Origin: Burhinus oedicnemus
Lineage: Eukaryota; Chordata; Aves; Charadriiformes; Burhinidae
Direction: 5' to 3'
Assembly (NCBI GenBank): GCA_008921705.1
Contig: VFFE01007583.1
Coordinates: forward strand, 1,869,496 to 1,933,495
Length of the DNA stretch: 64,000 bases
The notes under the pieces are model-generated. The model was not told the DNA's origin. It saw nothing but the letters and a program-made list of their open reading frames with translations, and did no database searches. Made by a program: the position numbers and the translations under genes. Position 1 is the first letter of the stretch. Each line of letters begins with the position of its first letter. Positions 62,471 to 64,000 of the stretch are shown piece after piece.

Positions 62471-64000
62471 TTGTACTGTTCAATCAGATTTTCTATGAGA
62501 TCGTGGATGTGATGGGTAAGAAAAGAATGGAGAAGCTGTCAGAAATGCTAGGTTAAATATCCACAGGTTAAATATAATTTTTGCCTGTGATTAAGTCTGT
62601 TCTTATACATGGATCACTAGTTTCATGACACTCACCCTTAATGAGGTGTAACACACAAACCAAAAATAATGTAATCAAACATATAGGTCACATGTAGCTA
62701 TACCCTTGATGACTACAGCAGTTTAAGATGGTGATGAAATACATTTGAAACTCAGAATAAAACGAATTTCCTCTATTAAAAAAGCCCAGAATAAGCAACA
62801 ATAACGCTAAAGGCATTTTGTCTTTCTTCCAGGCTATGCTGAAAGAGTAGCTTTTTCCCAATTTGGCGTGAAAAAAATTTCCAAACGTTGTTATTTGAAA
62901 TATAAAGTGTGTTCTTGTCTAGACTATTTTGGGTTCTCCATGCTTTTGCTCTAGCAAACAAAGAATACCAGCAATTACAGAAAACACAAAAATAAAATTC
63001 TTTACAACTTCTGTTTTGTGACTTTTTTTTCCCTTCAACTTATTCAGCAGTTACCTTATAGCTATCAGTGGAAACAGATGGATATTCTGTGCTAGATTTC
63101 CATATGCAGCTGATACAAAAGCTTCACCTGTCTTTCCAAATTTATACTTAATATAATATATCTGTTGTCTCAATATTTGGTCAGACTCAAAACATGGATT
63201 AGGAAAAGCTGCCTGAGCTAAACCATAGAAAAACAGAGATTATATAGATAGGCTGTCTTCAGCACTTCAAAGAGCTGTCATCACAGTTCTGTCTGCATTA
63301 GTGAAGACATCTATGTTTTGATAAAAGCGAATGTCTTGTAAAGGGGCTTAGCCTGATATATACAAAATATCAAGCTAGAAAGAAGGAAAAATTTCATACT
63401 AAAGTTTACATTTTTAAAAGAGATAGTATAAAATTAAGTTTATTTTTATATTTAGTGTCTAGAGAAGTGACCCATTTCTTTGTATTTTATTTTTTAAATG
63501 AGAGATCTCAGCAGCTTGCACTGATTTTTGACATTACTTGCTAGGCACTCAGCATTTTGGAAGGCGAGTTACTTGCTAACAAGCCGTTTAGGAGCTTTCT
63601 TTGTAACAGTGCTCTGTCCTTAGCCAGTTCCATTATTCTCAATCAGTATTGGTGAAGGCCAATGTCTGAAAAAATGAGCCTACAAATCTAGAAGTTAGGA
63701 ACATCTGTTTCAAAGTCCTACCCATTGTCTTTTCCTTACTTTTACGCTATTCAATCCATAATTGAATAACATAGCTTTAGGGGAAAACAATCTCAGTGAA
63801 TACATGTTCTTAAATGTTTGTCTACCTATTTTCTCTGGTAGCTGAAATTGGAAGAACAAAACAACAAATGATGCCACCACAAACAGTTACACACTCATTT
63901 CTCTTAGGTTTCAAGTTTTACAATCCCTCCACACTTATGGTTATTATTATTGTTTCATGATGATGATGACAATGACGACAATGGTGGTGAAAGAGAAGAA
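62471..64000. other. Unique AT-rich DNA, no gene recognised
   Basis: The window ends in AT-rich sequence without a recognisable gene. A degenerate trinucleotide run (ATT/ATG/ACA types) covers about 63939-63990. Confidence 0.4.
63939..63990. repeat. Degenerate trinucleotide simple repeat
   Basis: Units of ATT pass into ATG, ACA/ACG and GGT units, like a decayed trinucleotide microsatellite. Confidence 0.6.

Noticed and set aside
62834..62910. Strong acceptor (TCTTTCTTCCAG) followed by an open frame
   Set aside because: There is no good donor, and the frame required by the preceding candidate exon hits a stop at once.
1..64000. CRISPR arrays, operons, bacterial promoters, tRNA or rRNA genes
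   Set aside because: I saw no spaced direct repeats, clover-leaf sequences or ribosomal motifs. The repeats are those of a bird nuclear genome.

Overview
This window looks like avian nuclear DNA. It is AT-rich and gene-poor. It carries at least nine copies of the CR1 family of LINE retrotransposons, several ending in the typical CR1 3' octamer repeat (ATTCTATG in sense, CATAGAAT in antisense). It also holds copies of one long terminal repeat (LTR) family with TGTC...GACA ends. No complete protein-coding gene, tRNA, rRNA or CRISPR array is visible. The long open frames are either decayed CR1 ORF2 pieces or chance ORFs in AT-rich DNA. The best reading is the inside of large introns, or a gene-poor flank, of a vertebrate gene on the + strand. 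Two short candidate exons with matching phases (31789-31841 and 55474-55532) support the intron reading. I do not recognise the gene.

Layout: 1-5.2 kb is unique DNA with one weak candidate exon (3369-3513). A long, decayed CR1 on the minus strand follows (5.24-7.96 kb), with endonuclease, linker, reverse transcriptase and 3' end. From 8 to 25.4 kb the DNA is mostly unique, with a small hairpin, an ancient CR1 (12.1-12.9 kb), a CR1 3' end (13.2-13.77 kb) and another ancient CR1 scrap (24.6 kb). A CR1 lacking its 3' end lies at 25.46-26.46 kb, and a 62-bp remnant of the LTR family at 27.44 kb.

The 32.5-34.5 kb block is a nested pair: a younger CR1 inserted into an older one, with a CTCTA target duplication. 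A solo LTR on the + strand (36.26-36.99 kb), a young CR1 3' end on + (39.09-39.62 kb) and a larger decayed CR1 on + (44.70-46.43 kb) come next. Then follow a perfect (GGAA)16 microsatellite (47.83 kb), an isolated GC-rich but CpG-poor block (49.25-49.65 kb), a second copy of the LTR in inverted orientation (54.40-55.12 kb) and an ancient CR1 on + (62.0-62.47 kb).

The functional content is therefore a record of retrotransposition. It includes nested insertion, inverted pairs of near-identical CR1 ends and of LTRs, and an LTR collapsed to its ends. The DNA between these elements appears unique, and I could not assign a function to it from sequence alone.
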